Source: Bradyrhizobium sp. in8p8
Lineage (GTDB): Bacteria; Pseudomonadota; Alphaproteobacteria; Rhizobiales; Xanthobacteraceae
Assembly (NCBI RefSeq): GCF_000426845.1
Contig: NZ_AUGD01000003.1
Location: 62,001 to 126,000 of the forward strand
Length of the DNA stretch: 64,000 nucleotides
Reading direction: 5' to 3'
Shown: positions 1 through 11,190 of the stretch, piece by piece
Position numbering within the stretch: position 1 is the first letter of the stretch
Layout of the letters: each line of letters opens with the position of its first letter
Notes under the pieces: generated by a model
What the model saw: only the letters and a program-made list of their open reading frames with translations
Told to the model about the DNA's origin: nothing
The model's database searches: none
Position numbers and translations under genes: made by a program

Positions 1-348
1 CTTGCGTCCTTCCGGATCAAGGCCGATCCGCTGCATCATGCGTTCGAGCTCGGCCTGCAATTCCATCAGCGGCTTGCTCGGCGCGATGGTGGCGACCACC
101 GCGCGCGGCTTGCGGCCGCCGAAGCTGGTCAGGCCCTGCACCTTCACCTCGAACGGCTTGCGGTCGACGCGAAACAGCAAGGAGGCGATCTCGTTGGCGG
201 AAGCGCCGTCGATGTCGCCGATGAAACGCAGGGTGACGTGATAATTCTCGGGATCGATCCAGCGGGCGCCGGGAAGGCCGCCCCTCAAGTTGGAAAGCGA
301 CTGGCCGATCTCGGCCGGAATTTCCAGACCCGTGAACAAACGCGGCAT
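1..348 (-). CDS. thpR: RNA 2',3'-cyclic phosphodiesterase (2'-5' RNA ligase family), 3' end outside window
   Basis: The first 116 residues are visible and the C-terminus runs off the left edge. The protein starts MPRLFTGLEIP and carries the first family motif, HVTLRF, at about residues 37-42. The second HxT motif should lie in the missing half. The 2H phosphoesterase family opens RNA 2',3'-cyclic phosphates to 2'-phosphates in the cytoplasm, and its physiological role in bacteria is unclear. The ATG at 348 was chosen because the family fold begins immediately after it. No partner gene is visible. Confidence 0.85.
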   Translation of the reverse strand, partial: MPRLFTGLEIPAEIGQSLSNLRGGLPGARWIDPENYHVTLRFIGDIDGASANEIASLLFRVDRKPFEVKVQGLTSFGGRKPRAVVATIAPSKPLMELQAELERMMQRIGLDPEGRK

Positions 349-520
349 CGTTTCGCACTCCCGATGCTTGGGTACAGCCCTCGAGGCAGGACCATATCCA
401 AATTAGAGCCGGCGACGAATCACCGGTACCCTGATTCCTATCGCAGTTGTGTGACTCTGCGAAGCTTCGCCCACCTCACTCCGGTAAAACCCTGGGAATT
501 AAGGTTGCCGCTGCCTGCTT

Positions 521-1165
521 TCAACGCCGCTGCTCAGCGATCGTGCCAATGAATGCCTCCACCGCGGGCATGATCCTGCCGACGATGATGTCGATGCCGG
601 CCGCCGTGGGATGAATGCCGTCGGCCTGGTTGAGCGTGGCATCGGCGGCAACGCCTTCGAGGAAGAACGGATAGAGCGGCACGTCGAATTTCTTCGCCAG
701 CTCAGGATAAATCGAATTGAAGCGCGCGGCATAATCGGCGCCGTAATTCGGTGGCGCCAGCATGCCGCACAGCATCACCGCGATCTTGCGCGCCTTGAGC
801 CGCTGGATGATGTCGGTGAGCGCGGCGCGCGTCAGGTCGGGATCGATACCACGCAACGCGTCGTTGGCGCCGAGCTCGACGATGACGCCATCGGTTCCCT
901 CCGGCACCGACCAGTCGAGCCGGTCGCGGCCGCCGGAGGTGGTGTCGCCGGACACCCCGGCGTTGATCATATCGATCTCTATGCCCTTGGTCTGCAAGGC
1001 TTTTTTGAGCTTTTGGGGGAACGCCTCCTGCGCCGCAAGGCCGAAACCGGCGCTGAGGGAATCCCCGAGAACCACCAGCCTGATCGGCTTGGCCGGCGGC
1101 TGCGCCTGCGCCGGCGCCGCTATCGCCATCGTCATCAAAGCGAGCATCAACACGGCTATGTGCAT
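521..1165 (-). CDS. Secreted SGNH-fold arylesterase / lysophospholipase (TesA-like)
   Basis: This 214-residue protein begins with a hydrophobic signal peptide ending near AQAQ (residues 1-22), so it is probably periplasmic. All SGNH blocks are present: GDSLSAG with nucleophile Ser36, GAND in block III, and DGIHP near the C-terminus giving the Asp-His pair. The family hydrolyses short-chain and aryl esters or thioesters. An upstream extension is open but would bury the signal peptide, so I start at the Met preceding it. The gene is divergent from an ABC exporter pair, the arrangement also seen for E. coli tesA beside ybbA/ybbP, which supports the identification. Confidence 0.9.
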   Translation of the reverse strand: MHIAVLMLALMTMAIAAPAQAQPPAKPIRLVVLGDSLSAGFGLAAQEAFPQKLKKALQTKGIEIDMINAGVSGDTTSGGRDRLDWSVPEGTDGVIVELGANDALRGIDPDLTRAALTDIIQRLKARKIAVMLCGMLAPPNYGADYAARFNSIYPELAKKFDVPLYPFFLEGVAADATLNQADGIHPTAAGIDIIVGRIMPAVEAFIGTIAEQRR

Positions 1166-1220
1166 GAACAATCCGTAACGCCTCTCGACCGCGCTATCGG
1201 AGTTGCCATATGACCGGACC

Positions 1221-1943
1221 ATGGACACACGCATCGAAACCTCTTCGCTCGCCGCTACCGACGCGGACACCATCGCCATCTCCAACGTCAATCTTTCATT
1301 GGGTACGGGCGCGGCACGCGTTCACATCCTCAAGGATATCAGCCTGCGGGTGGGCCGCAGCGAGGCGATCGGCCTGATCGGCCCGTCAGGCTCGGGCAAA
1401 TCCACGCTGCTGATGGTCATGGCGGGGCTGGAGCGTCCTGATAGCGGAGAGGTGGTGGTATCAGGCACGGCTTTCAATGCCCTCGACGAGGATGCGCTGG
1501 CCCGCTTTCGCGGCCGCCAGGTCGGCATCGTCTTCCAGTCCTTCCACCTGATCCCGACCATGACGGCGCTGGAGAACGTGGCCGTGCCGCTCGAGCTTGC
1601 CGGCAATCCCGATGCCGCGAAGCGTGCGGCAGAGGAGCTGCAATCGGTCGGGCTCGGCGACCGCCTGCATCATTATCCGACGCAATTGTCCGGCGGCGAG
1701 CAGCAGCGCGTCGCGCTCGCGCGCGCGCTGGCGCCCGATCCGGCGATCCTCGTCGCCGACGAGCCGACCGGCAATCTCGACGAGGCCACCGGAAAGCAGA
1801 TCGTCGATCTGCTGTTCAGCAAGCACGCCGAGCGCGGCATGACCCTGGTGCTGGTGACGCACGATTCCTCGCTGGCGCATCGCTGCGACCGCGTCATCCG
1901 CCTGCGCTCCGGGCGCATCGACACGCAGTCTGCGCCGGCATGA
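1221..1943 (+). CDS. ABC transporter ATP-binding protein, YbbA/LolD type
   Basis: A 240-residue ATPase with Walker A (GPSGSGKST), signature LSGGEQQR and Walker B ending in ADEPTGNLD, all typical of the MacB/LolD/FtsE-like class that works with FtsX-fold permeases. The ATG at 1221 is used; an in-frame TTG 18 bases upstream is possible. Its stop overlaps the start of the permease gene by 4 bases (ATGA), so the two are translationally coupled. The substrate is unknown. With the divergent esterase, the context suggests envelope lipid or lipoprotein traffic, which is inference. Confidence 0.92.
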   Translation: MDTRIETSSLAATDADTIAISNVNLSLGTGAARVHILKDISLRVGRSEAIGLIGPSGSGKSTLLMVMAGLERPDSGEVVVSGTAFNALDEDALARFRGRQVGIVFQSFHLIPTMTALENVAVPLELAGNPDAAKRAAEELQSVGLGDRLHHYPTQLSGGEQQRVALARALAPDPAILVADEPTGNLDEATGKQIVDLLFSKHAERGMTLVLVTHDSSLAHRCDRVIRLRSGRIDTQSAPA

Positions 1944-4510
1944 GCACGGTTGCCGAACCTTTCGCGAAGCCCAATGGCGTCGCGCTGTCGCTGCGTTACG
2001 CGATGCGCGAATTGCGCGGGGGCTTGCGCGGCTTCTACGTCTTCATCGCCTGCATCGCGCTCGGCGTGATGGCGATCGCCGGCGTCGGCTCGGTGTCGGC
2101 GAGCCTCTCCGAGGGCCTTGCGCGGGAAGGCCGCACCCTGCTCGGCGGCGACGTCTCCTTCGTGCTGTTCCAGCGGGAGGCCAAGCCGGAAGAGATCGCG
2201 TTCCTGCGCTCGCGCGGCACGCTGTCGACGGCGGCGACCTTGCGCGGCATGGCGCGCTCGGCTGACGGCAAGCTGGCGCTGGTCGAGATGAAGGCCGTCG
2301 ACGACGCCTATCCGATGCTTGGACAGCTCACGCTGGCACCGCCACTGCCGATGTCCGATCTGCTCGCGGAGCGTGACGGCGCATTCGGCGCCGCTGCCGA
2401 TCCGGCACTGCTGACCCGGCTGTCGCTGAAGGCCGGCGATCGGGTCACCATCGGCGCGGCAACCTTCCAGATCCGCTCTACCGTCGAAGCCGAGCCGGAC
2501 AAGCTCGCCGGCGGCATCGGCTTCGGGCCGCGCTTTCTGATCAGCGAGGCGGGCCTGCGCGCCACCGGCCTGATCCAGCCCGGCAGCCTGGTGCGCTGGG
2601 TCTACCGGGTCAAGCTGCCGGATGCCGCGAACAGCGAGCGCGCCACCGAGGCCTTCATCGCGGACGCGCGCAACGCCGCGCCGCAGGCCGGCTGGGAGAT
2701 CCGCAGCCGCTCCAATGCCTCGCCACAGCTCGAACGCAACATCAACCGCTTCACGCAGTTCCTGACCCTGGTCGGCCTGGCCGCGCTGCTGGTCGGCGGG
2801 GTCGGCGTTGCCAATGCCGTGAAGAGCCATATCGATCGCCGGCTCGAGGTGATCGCTGCGCTCAAGGCCGTCGGCGCGACCGGTCGCGACGTGTTCGGCA
2901 TCTACCTGGCGCAGGTCATTCTGCTCGCGGGCATCGGCTCGGTCATCGGCCTCGCGCTCGGTGCCGCCATGCCTTTCGCGATCGTCGGCCTGTTCGGCAA
3001 GCTCCTGCCGCTGCCGGTGGTGCCGGCCATGCATGTCGATGAGCTCGCGCTGTCCTTCGTCTACGGCCTCCTCACCGCGCTCGCCTTCGGCCTGTGGCCG
3101 CTCGGGCGTGTGCACGACGTGCCGGTGGCCGCGCTGTTCCGTGACACGATCAGCTCGGAATGGCACCGGCTCCGCCTGGGCTATCTCGTGTTCATGGCAC
3201 TCGTGATCGCGCTGCTCATTGCGGTCGTGATCGGCCTCTCCTTCGACAAGCGCATCGCCGCGGTGTTCGTCGCCTCCTCGGTCCTCGTGTTCGCCCTGCT
3301 CCGCGGCATTGCCGCCCTGCTGATGGCGATCGCGCGGCGGCTGCCGCGGTCGCGGCTGCCGATGCTGCGGCTGGCGATTGCCAACATCCACCGGCCGGGC
3401 GCGCTGACGCCGTCGGTCGTGCTGTCGCTGGGCCTCGGCCTCGCCGTGCTCGTCACCATCACCCAGATCGACGGCAATCTGCGCCGGCAATTCCTCGCAG
3501 CTCTGCCCGACCAGGCGCCGTCCTTCTTCTTCATCGACATCCCGAGCGCGCAGGCCGAGCAGTTCGACGGCTATCTGCGCCGGATTGCCCCCGGCGCGAA
3601 GGTGGAGGACGTGCCGATGCTGCGCGGGCGCATCGTCGCCGCGCGCGGCGTTCGCGCCGAGGAGCTCAAGCCGACAACGGATTCCGAATGGGTGCTGCAG
3701 AGCGACCGCGGCCTGACCTACACCGGCGAGCTGCCGAAAGGTTCCAAAGTGGTCGAAGGCGAATGGTGGAGCGCCGATTATTCCGGCCCGCCGCTGGTCT
3801 CGATGGAGAAGAAGATCGCCGACGGGCTTGGCCTCAAGCTCGGCGACGAGATCGTGGTCAACGTGCTCGGCCGCGACATTCCCGCCAAAATCGGCAATCT
3901 GCGCACCATCGACTGGCAGGGCCTCGGCATCAACTTCGTTCTCGTCTTCTCGCCAAACGCATTCAAGGGCGCACCGCATACGCATATCGCGACGCTGACG
4001 GAGGCCGGCGGCAATGCCGTGGGCGACGGCAGGATCATCAAGGAGGTCGCGGACGCCTATCCGATGGTCACCAGCGTGCGGGTGCGCGAGGTGATGGAGA
4101 CGGTCGGCTCAGTGGTCACCAACCTGGCGCTGGCGATCCGCGGCGCCAGTGCCGTCAGCCTGATCTCGGCCATCCTTGTCCTGGGCGGGGCGCTCGCAGC
4201 CGGCCATCGTCACCGGGTTTACGATGCGGTGATCCTGAAAACCCTGGGCGCGACGCGGCTGCGGCTGCTCGGCGCCTATGCGCTCGAATACCTCCTGATC
4301 GGCCTGGCAACCGCCGTGTTCGGCGTGATCGCCGGCAGCATCGCGGCCTGGATCATCGTGACGCGCCTGATGACGCTGAGCTTCGTCTGGCAGGCCGGCA
4401 GCGCGGCCGGCGTGGTGGCAGCGGCACTCGTCGTTACCGTCGGGCTGGGGCTCGCCGGCACGCTGCTGGCGTTGAACAAAAAGCCAGCCACGGTGTTGCG
4501 GAATTTGTGA
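1940..4510 (+). CDS. ABC transporter permease, FtsX/YbbP family
   Basis: An 856-residue inner-membrane protein with the duplicated MacB-periplasmic/FtsX layout of YbbP. There is one N-terminal helix followed by a large extracytoplasmic domain, three helices around residues 275-385, two helices near 410-460, a second FtsX half with a second extracytoplasmic domain, and three terminal helices near 730-850. It overlaps the ATPase gene by 4 bases and should form an exporter or mechanotransmission complex with it. The cargo cannot be read from sequence. Confidence 0.92.
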   Translation: MSTVAEPFAKPNGVALSLRYAMRELRGGLRGFYVFIACIALGVMAIAGVGSVSASLSEGLAREGRTLLGGDVSFVLFQREAKPEEIAFLRSRGTLSTAATLRGMARSADGKLALVEMKAVDDAYPMLGQLTLAPPLPMSDLLAERDGAFGAAADPALLTRLSLKAGDRVTIGAATFQIRSTVEAEPDKLAGGIGFGPRFLISEAGLRATGLIQPGSLVRWVYRVKLPDAANSERATEAFIADARNAAPQAGWEIRSRSNASPQLERNINRFTQFLTLVGLAALLVGGVGVANAVKSHIDRRLEVIAALKAVGATGRDVFGIYLAQVILLAGIGSVIGLALGAAMPFAIVGLFGKLLPLPVVPAMHVDELALSFVYGLLTALAFGLWPLGRVHDVPVAALFRDTISSEWHRLRLGYLVFMALVIALLIAVVIGLSFDKRIAAVFVASSVLVFALLRGIAALLMAIARRLPRSRLPMLRLAIANIHRPGALTPSVVLSLGLGLAVLVTITQIDGNLRRQFLAALPDQAPSFFFIDIPSAQAEQFDGYLRRIAPGAKVEDVPMLRGRIVAARGVRAEELKPTTDSEWVLQSDRGLTYTGELPKGSKVVEGEWWSADYSGPPLVSMEKKIADGLGLKLGDEIVVNVLGRDIPAKIGNLRTIDWQGLGINFVLVFSPNAFKGAPHTHIATLTEAGGNAVGDGRIIKEVADAYPMVTSVRVREVMETVGSVVTNLALAIRGASAVSLISAILVLGGALAAGHRHRVYDAVILKTLGATRLRLLGAYALEYLLIGLATAVFGVIAGSIAAWIIVTRLMTLSFVWQAGSAAGVVAAALVVTVGLGLAGTLLALNKKPATVLRNL

Positions 4511-4639
4511 CAAAATGTAGCGGGTCGCCGTGCGGGAGCGGAATCGCACGATTCCTGCGATTAACCACGTCCGCTCGTCAGGATTGCGGGCGAGGGCGAC
4601 ATTCAGCCGCGCGTGGACGGTTGCATCGAATGTGTTAGT

Positions 4640-4740
4640 TTCCCACATATCGAATGGGTTCGGAGTCCCGATTGTGAGCCGGAATTTAGTCGGCTCACAT
4701 CGGGGTCCGAGATAGAATTTGACGAACCGGCGGCATGGCG
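4640..4740 (+). ncRNA. Structured leader upstream of the Bax-inhibitor-1 gene (candidate ybhL leader RNA)
   Basis: A long interrupted hairpin spans 4660-4710. The arms are TCGGA, CCCGAT and GTGAGCCG on the left, pairing with CGGCTCAC, ATCGGG and TCCGA on the right, around a 9-nt loop (4682-4690). It sits about 70 bases before the start codon. A conserved ybhL leader motif upstream of this gene family is described for Rhizobiales. I match it by position and overall shape only, not by a covariance search. Confidence 0.5.
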
Positions 4741-4780
4741 ACCCTCGTGCCGGACCGGACCAACCAACGGGAATTCGACC

Positions 4781-5572
4781 ATGTCGGACCTAGACCGTAA
4801 CTACGCTTCTCCTTTCGGCAGGGCCGCCGGGCGTGTTGACGCCGCGACGGTCGATGCCGGCCTGCGCGCCTACATGCTGCGCATCTACAACTACATGAGC
4901 ATCGGCCTGGCCATCACCGGTCTCGCCGCGCTCGGTGTCTACATGGCTGCCGTGACCGACGTTGCGACCCCGGACGCGGTCCGCGTCGGCAAGCTGTTCC
5001 TGACGCCGTTCGGCTACGCGATGTTCGTCAGCCCCCTGAAGTGGCTGTTCATGCTCGCGCCGCTCGCGATGGTGTTCGTGATATCGGCGGGCATCAACCG
5101 TCTGGCACCCTCGACCGCCCAGATCCTGTTCTGGGTGTTCTCGGCGCTGATGGGCATCTCGCTCTCGTCGATCTTCCTGGTGTTCACGCACACCTCGATC
5201 GTGCGGGTGTTCTTCATCACCGCGGCCACCTTCGGTGCGCTGAGCCTCTACGGCTACACCACCAAGCGTGACCTCACCGGGATGGGCTCGTTCCTGTTCA
5301 TGGGCCTGATCGGTGTCGTTCTCGCCAGCCTGGTGAACCTGTTCCTGGCCAGCTCGATGCTGCAGTTCATCGTGTCGGTGGTCGGCGTGCTGGTGTTCTC
5401 GGGCCTCACCGCCTGGGATACCCAGCGGCTGAAGAACGACTACATCTACGGCTATGCCTCGGCCGGCGGTGACATCGCAGAGCGTGCGGCCATCACCGGC
5501 GCACTGTCGCTGTACCTGAACTTCATCAACCTGTTCACGCTGCTGCTGCAGCTCCTCGGCCAGCGCGAGTAG
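4781..5572 (+). CDS. Bax inhibitor-1/YccA (YbhL) family membrane protein
   Basis: A 263-residue polytopic protein with about seven hydrophobic helices from residue 35 onward and a short polar N-terminus (SDLDRNYASPFGRAAG). It belongs to the TMBIM/YbhL family of inner-membrane proteins, which are linked to calcium leak and membrane stress but poorly understood in bacteria. I start at MSDLD because the open frame upstream runs through the structured leader. A strong intrinsic terminator follows 26 bases after the stop, so the gene is probably monocistronic. Confidence 0.92.
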   Translation: MSDLDRNYASPFGRAAGRVDAATVDAGLRAYMLRIYNYMSIGLAITGLAALGVYMAAVTDVATPDAVRVGKLFLTPFGYAMFVSPLKWLFMLAPLAMVFVISAGINRLAPSTAQILFWVFSALMGISLSSIFLVFTHTSIVRVFFITAATFGALSLYGYTTKRDLTGMGSFLFMGLIGVVLASLVNLFLASSMLQFIVSVVGVLVFSGLTAWDTQRLKNDYIYGYASAGGDIAERAAITGALSLYLNFINLFTLLLQLLGQRE

Positions 5573-5597
5573 GCGCCCAGCGAGGGAACGACACGGA

Positions 5598-5624
5598 CCC
5601 CGGCCGAGAGGCCGGGGTTTTTGT
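5598..5624 (+). terminator. Intrinsic terminator of the Bax-inhibitor-1 gene
   Basis: CCCCGGCC (5598-5605) pairs perfectly with GGCCGGGG (5610-5617) around a GAGA loop and is followed by a TTTTTGTTTG tract. Confidence 0.92.
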
Positions 5625-5651
5625 TTGGGCCTGCGGCAGCCACGAACGCCA

Positions 5652-5738
5652 TCATTGCGCGGAGCCCTTGCGACGAAGCGTCCAGGGTCCCTCCGCGGCT
5701 GCATTCCAGGATTGCTTCGCTGCGCTCGCAAATGACGG
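5652..5738. repeat. Intergenic palindromic repeat, family A (degenerate copy)
   Basis: It begins with TCATTGCGCGGAGC and ends with CGCAAATGACGG. Internal inverted arms are based on GAAGC..TCCAGG and CCAGGATTGCTTCG. Better-preserved copies are at 14460, 27813 and 51622. Confidence 0.75.
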
Positions 5739-5795
5739 GTGTGGAGGCGGTGCGGCCTCTTCCAGGGCCCGCGGCAAGGCCTTAATCTCCGCCCC

Positions 5796-6326
5796 ATGTC
5801 CGCACCCGAAATCAGGCCCACGGCCGAGGCCGACCTCCCCGCCATCACCGCGATCTACCAGCAAGCCGTCCGCGAGGGCACGGCGACGTTTGAGCTGGAG
5901 CCTCCTGACCTTGCCGAGATGACGCGCCGCTATCGTGCGCTGGTGGACGGCGGCTACCCCTATCTGGTCGCCATGGTCGATGGACGCGTTGCCGGCTATG
6001 CCTATGCGGGCGCCTACCGGCCGCGGCCGGCCTACCGTTTCACGGTGGAGAACTCGATCTATCTCGATCCCTCCTTCCACCGCCGGGGCGTCGGCTCGTT
6101 GCTGCTGGAGCGGCTGATCAGCGAGTGCGAGGCGCGCGGCTTCCGCCAGATGATCGCGGTCATCGGCGATTCCGCCAATGCCGGCTCGATCGGCGTTCAC
6201 ACCAAGAGCGGCTTCAAGATGATCGGCACCCATCCAAATGTCGGGCTGAAATTCGGCCGTTGGCTGGATACCGTGATGATGCAGCGCGACCTCGGCGAGG
6301 GGGCAAGCACCGTGCCGGTGACGTAA
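5796..6326 (+). CDS. GNAT-family N-acetyltransferase (phosphinothricin-acetyltransferase-like)
   Basis: A 176-residue single-domain GNAT enzyme. The acetyl-CoA loop is visible as HRRGVGSLLLERLI around residues 89-102, followed by an IAVIGDSANAGSIGVH segment and GRWLDTVMMQRDL, which is typical of the Pat/Bar-like subfamily that acetylates small amines such as phosphinothricin or methionine sulfoximine. The start MSAPEIRP is chosen because the upstream open frame crosses the repeat. The natural substrate is not determinable. Confidence 0.88.
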   Translation: MSAPEIRPTAEADLPAITAIYQQAVREGTATFELEPPDLAEMTRRYRALVDGGYPYLVAMVDGRVAGYAYAGAYRPRPAYRFTVENSIYLDPSFHRRGVGSLLLERLISECEARGFRQMIAVIGDSANAGSIGVHTKSGFKMIGTHPNVGLKFGRWLDTVMMQRDLGEGASTVPVT

Positions 6327-6332
6327 CGGCTC

Positions 6333-6394
6333 CCGTCCTTCCGGGGCACGCGCCGCGCGAGCTCTCGCGACTTCGTCGCGTCCCGGAATGACGG
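6333..6394. repeat. Intergenic palindromic repeat, family B (short copy)
   Basis: It starts CCGTCCTTCCGGGGC and ends GTCCCGGAATGACGG, forming outer inverted arms with small internal stems (CTCTCGCGA/CTTCGTCGCG). Longer relatives lie at 7180 and 44979. Confidence 0.7.
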
Positions 6395-6404
6395 GCAGAG
6401 GTCG

Positions 6405-6776
6405 TCACACCACCGCGAGCTTGCGATCGATCACCAGCAGCACGCGCTCCAGCTCATGGCCGCGGCGCAGGATGAGCCCGGTCGCCGAGATCACGCTGTA
6501 CATGCCCTGCTTGCGCGCGAGGCGCGGGTCCTTCTCGATGCGGTAGATCGGCACTTCCGAGGCACGGCGATAGACCGAGAACACGGCGCGATCCTTCAGG
6601 AAGTCGATCGCGTAGTCGCGCCATTCGCCATCCGCGACCATGCGACCGTAGAGATTGAGAATCCGGTGCAGCTCGAGCCGGTTGAACGTCACCCGGTTTG
6701 CCTGCGCATTCAGGGCGGCGGGGCGCGCCGCCGCGCGCTGCTCGCTCGGATCGGCATCCTCCGACATCAGGCTCAT
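6405..6776 (-). CDS. DUF2794 domain-containing protein
   Basis: A 123-residue protein whose core, from about residue 28 (RVTFNRLELHRILNLYG) to the end, matches the alphaproteobacterial DUF2794 family. The core carries WRDYAIDFLKDRAVFSVYRR and PIYRIEKDPRL. No signal peptide or membrane helix is seen, so it is probably cytoplasmic. Function is unknown. The first 25 residues are Ala-rich and poorly conserved in appearance. Confidence 0.85.
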   Translation of the reverse strand: MSLMSEDADPSEQRAAARPAALNAQANRVTFNRLELHRILNLYGRMVADGEWRDYAIDFLKDRAVFSVYRRASEVPIYRIEKDPRLARKQGMYSVISATGLILRRGHELERVLLVIDRKLAVV

Positions 6777-7000
6777 GGAAGCGCCTCCTCATCGCCAGCA
6801 ATGACCGCGTCCGCGAAGACCGCCCCCGGGAACCGCGTTCATGACGATTGCATGATCGCGCCAACCGTTCGTGGCCGCAAGGGGTTCCCCTCAACCCGTC
6901 GAATCGGCTGTGCATCGAGACACACGCAGTGGTGGAACTCTGTCGCGGCAAACCGTCACGGGATCGTTAGCAGGAATCATAGTGTCGCCGCTTTTCCGCC
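6777..7000. other. Intergenic stretch with no gene seen
   Basis: This is the first part of a 554-base gap between the DUF2794 and DUF1223 genes. I found no convincing reading frame. The rest of the gap holds a candidate structured RNA ending in a terminator (7001-7152) and a family B repeat (7180-7304). Confidence 0.6.
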
Positions 7001-7152
7001 TAGCGACTGCCGCCCTGAATTGCGAGAAGATTCGCGTGCGTTGACCCGGTCCTTTCGGTTCCGGATTCCTCAGCCCCCAGCCCCCCGGGGTCGAACAGGA
7101 TCGGGTCTGTACGCACGGCAAGGAGGGACCAGCGCAAGTTGGTCCTTTTTTG
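7001..7152 (+). ncRNA. Candidate small structured RNA with intrinsic terminator
   Basis: Two stacked stems close a rod: CGTGCGT (7035-7041) with ACGCACG (7111-7117), then ACCCGGTCC (7044-7052) with GGATCGGGT (7098-7106), with TTCG/CGAA inside (7054-7057/7092-7095). Directly downstream, GGACCA (7126-7131) pairs with TGGTCC (7140-7145) followed by six T residues, a good intrinsic terminator with no protein gene in front of it. The rod shape and length recall 6S-like or other rhizobial sRNAs, but I cannot assign a family. The 5' end is a guess. Confidence 0.4.
7126..7151 (+). terminator. Intrinsic terminator ending the candidate small RNA
   Basis: A 6-bp GGACCA/TGGTCC stem with an 8-nt loop is followed by TTTTTTG. 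Weaker A/G-T pairing could extend the stem. Confidence 0.7.
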
Positions 7153-7179
7153 TTTGTGTCGGGATGTTTCCGGCCGCTG

Positions 7180-7304
7180 TCGTTCCGGAGCGCGCCTCTC
7201 GGCGCGAACTATGATGCGCAATTGCGCGTCTGAGAATCCATTTCTCGACTCGTGCGATGAATGGATGGATTTCGGGCCAGCGCTTCGCGCACCCCGAAAT
7301 GACG
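7180..7304. repeat. Intergenic palindromic repeat, family B
   Basis: The outer arms read TCGTTCCGGAGCGCGC and GCGCACCCCGAAATGACG. The interior contains a GCGCAATTGCGC palindrome and the ATCCATTT...ATGGATGGAT inverted pair. It is closely related to the copy at 44979-45098. Confidence 0.75.
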
Positions 7305-7330
7305 CCAATTACCGAGACGTTCTGCCGGCT

Positions 7331-8107
7331 TCAATGCAGCGAGGTGTACGCCGCGCCCAGCATCGGGCCGGGCTTTTCGCGGCTGCCGTCCTGGACATAG
7401 ACCACCGCGCCGTCGACGCCGTCGCGGGTGAGGTTCTCGATCGGCACCGTCCAACTTTCCGGACGGCCGGTCCAGTCGCCGACCTTGAGCAGGTTGCGCA
7501 CCACGTTGTGGTAAGTGACCTGCTGTCCGCGATTCTCGCCACGGGTGATGGCGATCGGCACCGACTTCGCGATCGAGCAGATCCAGACCTCGCCGCGCGA
7601 GACCGCGGGCTCTTTGCTCGCCGCCACCGAAACGTTGATCTGCTTGCCGGAAAGCGACATCGTCACCGGCACGCTCATCACGCCAGTGCCCTTGTCTGCC
7701 TTGCCGATCGCACGCTCGATCCCGGCGCGGTCGCTGCCAATGACGTGCGTCGAGCCGTTGACGATGACCTGCGGGGTGTAGACTTCGCGGTCGCCGCGCA
7801 TGCGCGAGTAGGCACGCTGCCGTGCAGAGAAGCGCGAGTCCGCCAGCGTGTCCTTCCAGCCGAGATAGTCCCAATAGTCGATCGGCATGCTTAGCGCGAT
7901 GATCGATGGGTCCTTGGAGAGATCGCCGATGATCTGATCGGCGGGCGGGCAGGACGAGCAGCCCTGCGAGGTAAACAACTCGACAACAGCACGCGGATCA
8001 GCGTGGGCGGGACGGATGACGGCGATGATCGCACAGATGCCGAGAGCTCCCGACCAGAGGGCACCGGACCAACGTGGAATCAGATGAGAAGCCGTCATTG
8101 TCGTCAT
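7331..8107 (-). CDS. Secreted DUF1223 (thioredoxin-like) protein
   Basis: A 258-residue protein with an N-terminal hydrophobic segment ending near AHAD (about residue 37) that acts as a signal peptide or anchor. The mature part opens with VVELFTSQGCSSCPPAD, the CxxC signature of DUF1223, a thioredoxin-fold family of unknown role common in alphaproteobacteria. IVNGSTHVIGSD and SLSGKQINV segments follow. A periplasmic thiol function is plausible but unproven. Several start codons are possible within the first four residues. Confidence 0.88.
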   Translation of the reverse strand: MTTMTASHLIPRWSGALWSGALGICAIIAVIRPAHADPRAVVELFTSQGCSSCPPADQIIGDLSKDPSIIALSMPIDYWDYLGWKDTLADSRFSARQRAYSRMRGDREVYTPQVIVNGSTHVIGSDRAGIERAIGKADKGTGVMSVPVTMSLSGKQINVSVAASKEPAVSRGEVWICSIAKSVPIAITRGENRGQQVTYHNVVRNLLKVGDWTGRPESWTVPIENLTRDGVDGAVVYVQDGSREKPGPMLGAAYTSLH

Positions 8108-8261
8108 ATCGAACGCCGCACACCGTTGCTCGTGAGAAGGGAGATCTTATCGCCGGATGGTCACCGTAGTCTTACGGGCGCGGCACATTCCTCCGTCCAG
8201 GCAACCGTCCAAGGGGAGGTTTTCCGCCGGGCGGGCCCATCTGAAGCGCACCGCAAACGCG

Positions 8262-8290
8262 CGAAGGCGGCCTTTGATAGGCCGCCTTCG
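8262..8290 (-). terminator. Perfect hairpin downstream of acnA
   Basis: CGAAGGCGGCCT (8262-8273) pairs perfectly with AGGCCGCCTTCG (8279-8290) around 5 nt, 50 bases after the acnA stop. It lacks a clean T tract on the acnA strand, so it may act as a 3' stabilising or processing stem rather than a classical terminator. Confidence 0.6.
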
Positions 8291-8339
8291 TTCAGGCTTC
8301 TACTCACTTCGCAGTGAGCCATCGTTCACAAATCCGCGC

Positions 8340-11060
<2,721 letters not shown>

Positions 11061-11173
11061 GTAGGAATCCCAATTGTTAGTTATACCCGGCAGGGTATTT
11101 TAACACCGTTGGCGTATCAGGCTGGGCCGCTTGCAGGGGCAGGTTGAGTTGCTGCATCAAGTAGTTCCGGGCT

Positions 11174-11190
11174 TATAGAAGCTTTCTAAC
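11174..11190. promoter_or_regulatory. Candidate Irr box (iron control element) between acnA and ccmA
   Basis: TAGAA-GCT-TTCTA (11176-11188) is a perfect 13-bp inverted repeat matching the TTAGAA-N3-TTCTAA form of the rhizobial Irr operator, with one flank base short of the full 15-mer. It is about 115 bases before acnA and about 90 before ccmA, so it could serve either promoter. The heme-linked regulator Irr represses iron-consuming genes in this lineage. Confidence 0.55.

Noticed and set aside
1673..3985. A 770-codon open frame opposite the ABC transporter genes
   Set aside because: Its Arg/Gln/His-rich composition mirrors the third-position GC of the real genes. There is no motif and it crosses two true coding regions.
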